This document shows, one piece after another, positions 57,646 to 64,000 of a stretch of 64,000 bases of DNA. Below the pieces are notes generated by a model. The model had not been told where the DNA came from. It was given only the letters and a program-made list of their open reading frames with translations, and ran no database searches. Position 1 is the first letter of the stretch. Each line of letters begins with the position of its first letter. Source of the DNA: Sesamum alatum (taxonomy: Eukaryota > Streptophyta > Magnoliopsida > Lamiales > Pedaliaceae); the NCBI GenBank assembly GCA_034509735.1, contig JACGWO010000004.1, forward strand, positions 15,295,395 through 15,359,394, in the 5' to 3' direction. The translations under genes and the position numbers were made by a program.

Positions 57646-58495
57646 TGAGTATGTTTTACGGCCCAAAACGATGATGCTTGGTTTTCCACTCGTAGCCTTT
57701 CACAACTTAAGTATTTTGCGTATTATTTGCTTTCGCGACGGAGAGTGGAAAATCAACTATCGGTTGACAACCTTTTCACACAGTCGTACAAATACTAAAA
57801 CTTATCTTTTGTGCTTGCTAAGAATATAAGAAAGGCTGAAACATCAAAGTAATTTAGATGCTTAGTTCAGATCAAAAAGTTCAAAGACCTTAATTCAAAT
57901 CCTGTTGAAAGAATGTGTATTATGTTACAACATATTTGACTCTCAACACAATATAAATACGAAAAGAATGTGTATGAATGTAGGATCAGGGCCAAGCAGA
58001 TGAGGAAAGGGAGAGACAACCTGTCACTTAAGCAGTGTTGCTACGAGACAACCTCAGGAGGTCCTGAAACTTGAAGTCCTAAATAATCCCGAATAATCAT
58101 TTATGCCAACTCAAAATATGTGAAATCAGCACATTTAGATCAACGGCAGGCGTGGTAGAAACAGATTATAAAGCAGAAAACAAAAGTTTGGTAGTCCATC
58201 AAACATTACTATTACTGTATAGCATCAACAACTACATGTTGACAGTGAAAAACGAGCGTCAACAGCAATTAAGAGTGACAAAGTCCCAGACAGGCATTGA
58301 CGTTAAAATGAAGCAGAGTATTGTGATATACAATCTTTTATGATGGAAGAGTTCGAAGAATGTTAACAAGAAAGAATGAAACCCCATCTCTCCATCACGA
58401 ATCTATTTATGTCAGGCACATACTTCCCTGAAGTACCATATTCATAAAGACGGGCGTTCTTACATCATTTGATTTCATGAGTGCACAATGTCCAA
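57646..58495 (-). other. Downstream/3' UTR region of the CK2 alpha gene
   Basis: No coding frame is supported. The part nearest 58495 would be the 3' UTR of the CK2 gene on the - strand; the end of the transcript could not be placed. Confidence 0.45.
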
Positions 58496-63910
<5,415 letters not shown>

Positions 63911-64000
63911 TTAAAATTATCATTAACCAGTATGCGCAACAAATACTATTCAATAGAAAGCTTGTCATGTTAGAATATGTTCACTAGATGTTCGTCAGTC

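Overview
This is a plant nuclear window, probably from an asterid eudicot. The evidence is spliced genes with GT-AG introns, an AT-rich background and plant-type LTR retrotransposons primed by initiator-Met tRNA. The Lamiales-like flavour of the copia Gag is only an inference. The left three quarters is a nest of dead or dying transposable elements, and the right quarter is genic. I support two host genes: a 77-residue 4F5/zf-met2 zinc-finger protein gene (53926-55906, + strand) and the 3' eight exons of a casein kinase 2 alpha catalytic subunit gene (58496-63898, - strand, running off the right edge).

Region by region. (1) 1-4393: remnant of a Ty3/gypsy element of Tat type. On the - strand a protease piece is fused directly to integrase. 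A 33-bp minisatellite follows, then a + strand spliced ORF antisense to pol. (2) 4394-13475: copia element A (- strand) with two LTRs, PBS and PPT, heavily decayed. (3) 13476-15400: GC-rich remnant split by a hAT-like nonautonomous element with a perfect 8-bp TSD. (4) 15400-21461: A-rich sequence, then a CACTA element (- strand TAM and Tnp2 domains, subterminal GGAACGGTCA repeats, CACTA terminus). (5) 23099-41526: one LINE ORF2 pseudogene cut into three pieces by copia element 1 (+, TSD TGGTC) and by copia element 2 (-). Copia 2 is the youngest element here, with only one frameshift and one stop seen in gag-pol. (6) 42080-47311: copia element 3 (-, 386-bp LTRs, TSD AAGTT), old. (7) 47526-53678: dense cluster of foldback MITEs, several with 9-11 bp TSDs (Mutator-like), reaching to about 250 bp upstream of the zinc-finger start codon. 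(8) 53.8-64 kb: the two host genes, which lie on opposite strands with their 3' ends facing each other, plus a few MITEs.

The most unusual structures are these: a 464-bp duplication plus 38-bp templated filler flanking copia 2; a paired quasi-palindromic motif (CACGAGTCGTG) conserved in the leaders of all three related copia elements; the hAT-like element with a 215-bp internal array and a 30-bp perfect palindrome; and a Mutator-like foldback element carrying what looks like a captured exon. I found no evidence for a wholly new gene system. No tRNA, rRNA or CRISPR was seen.
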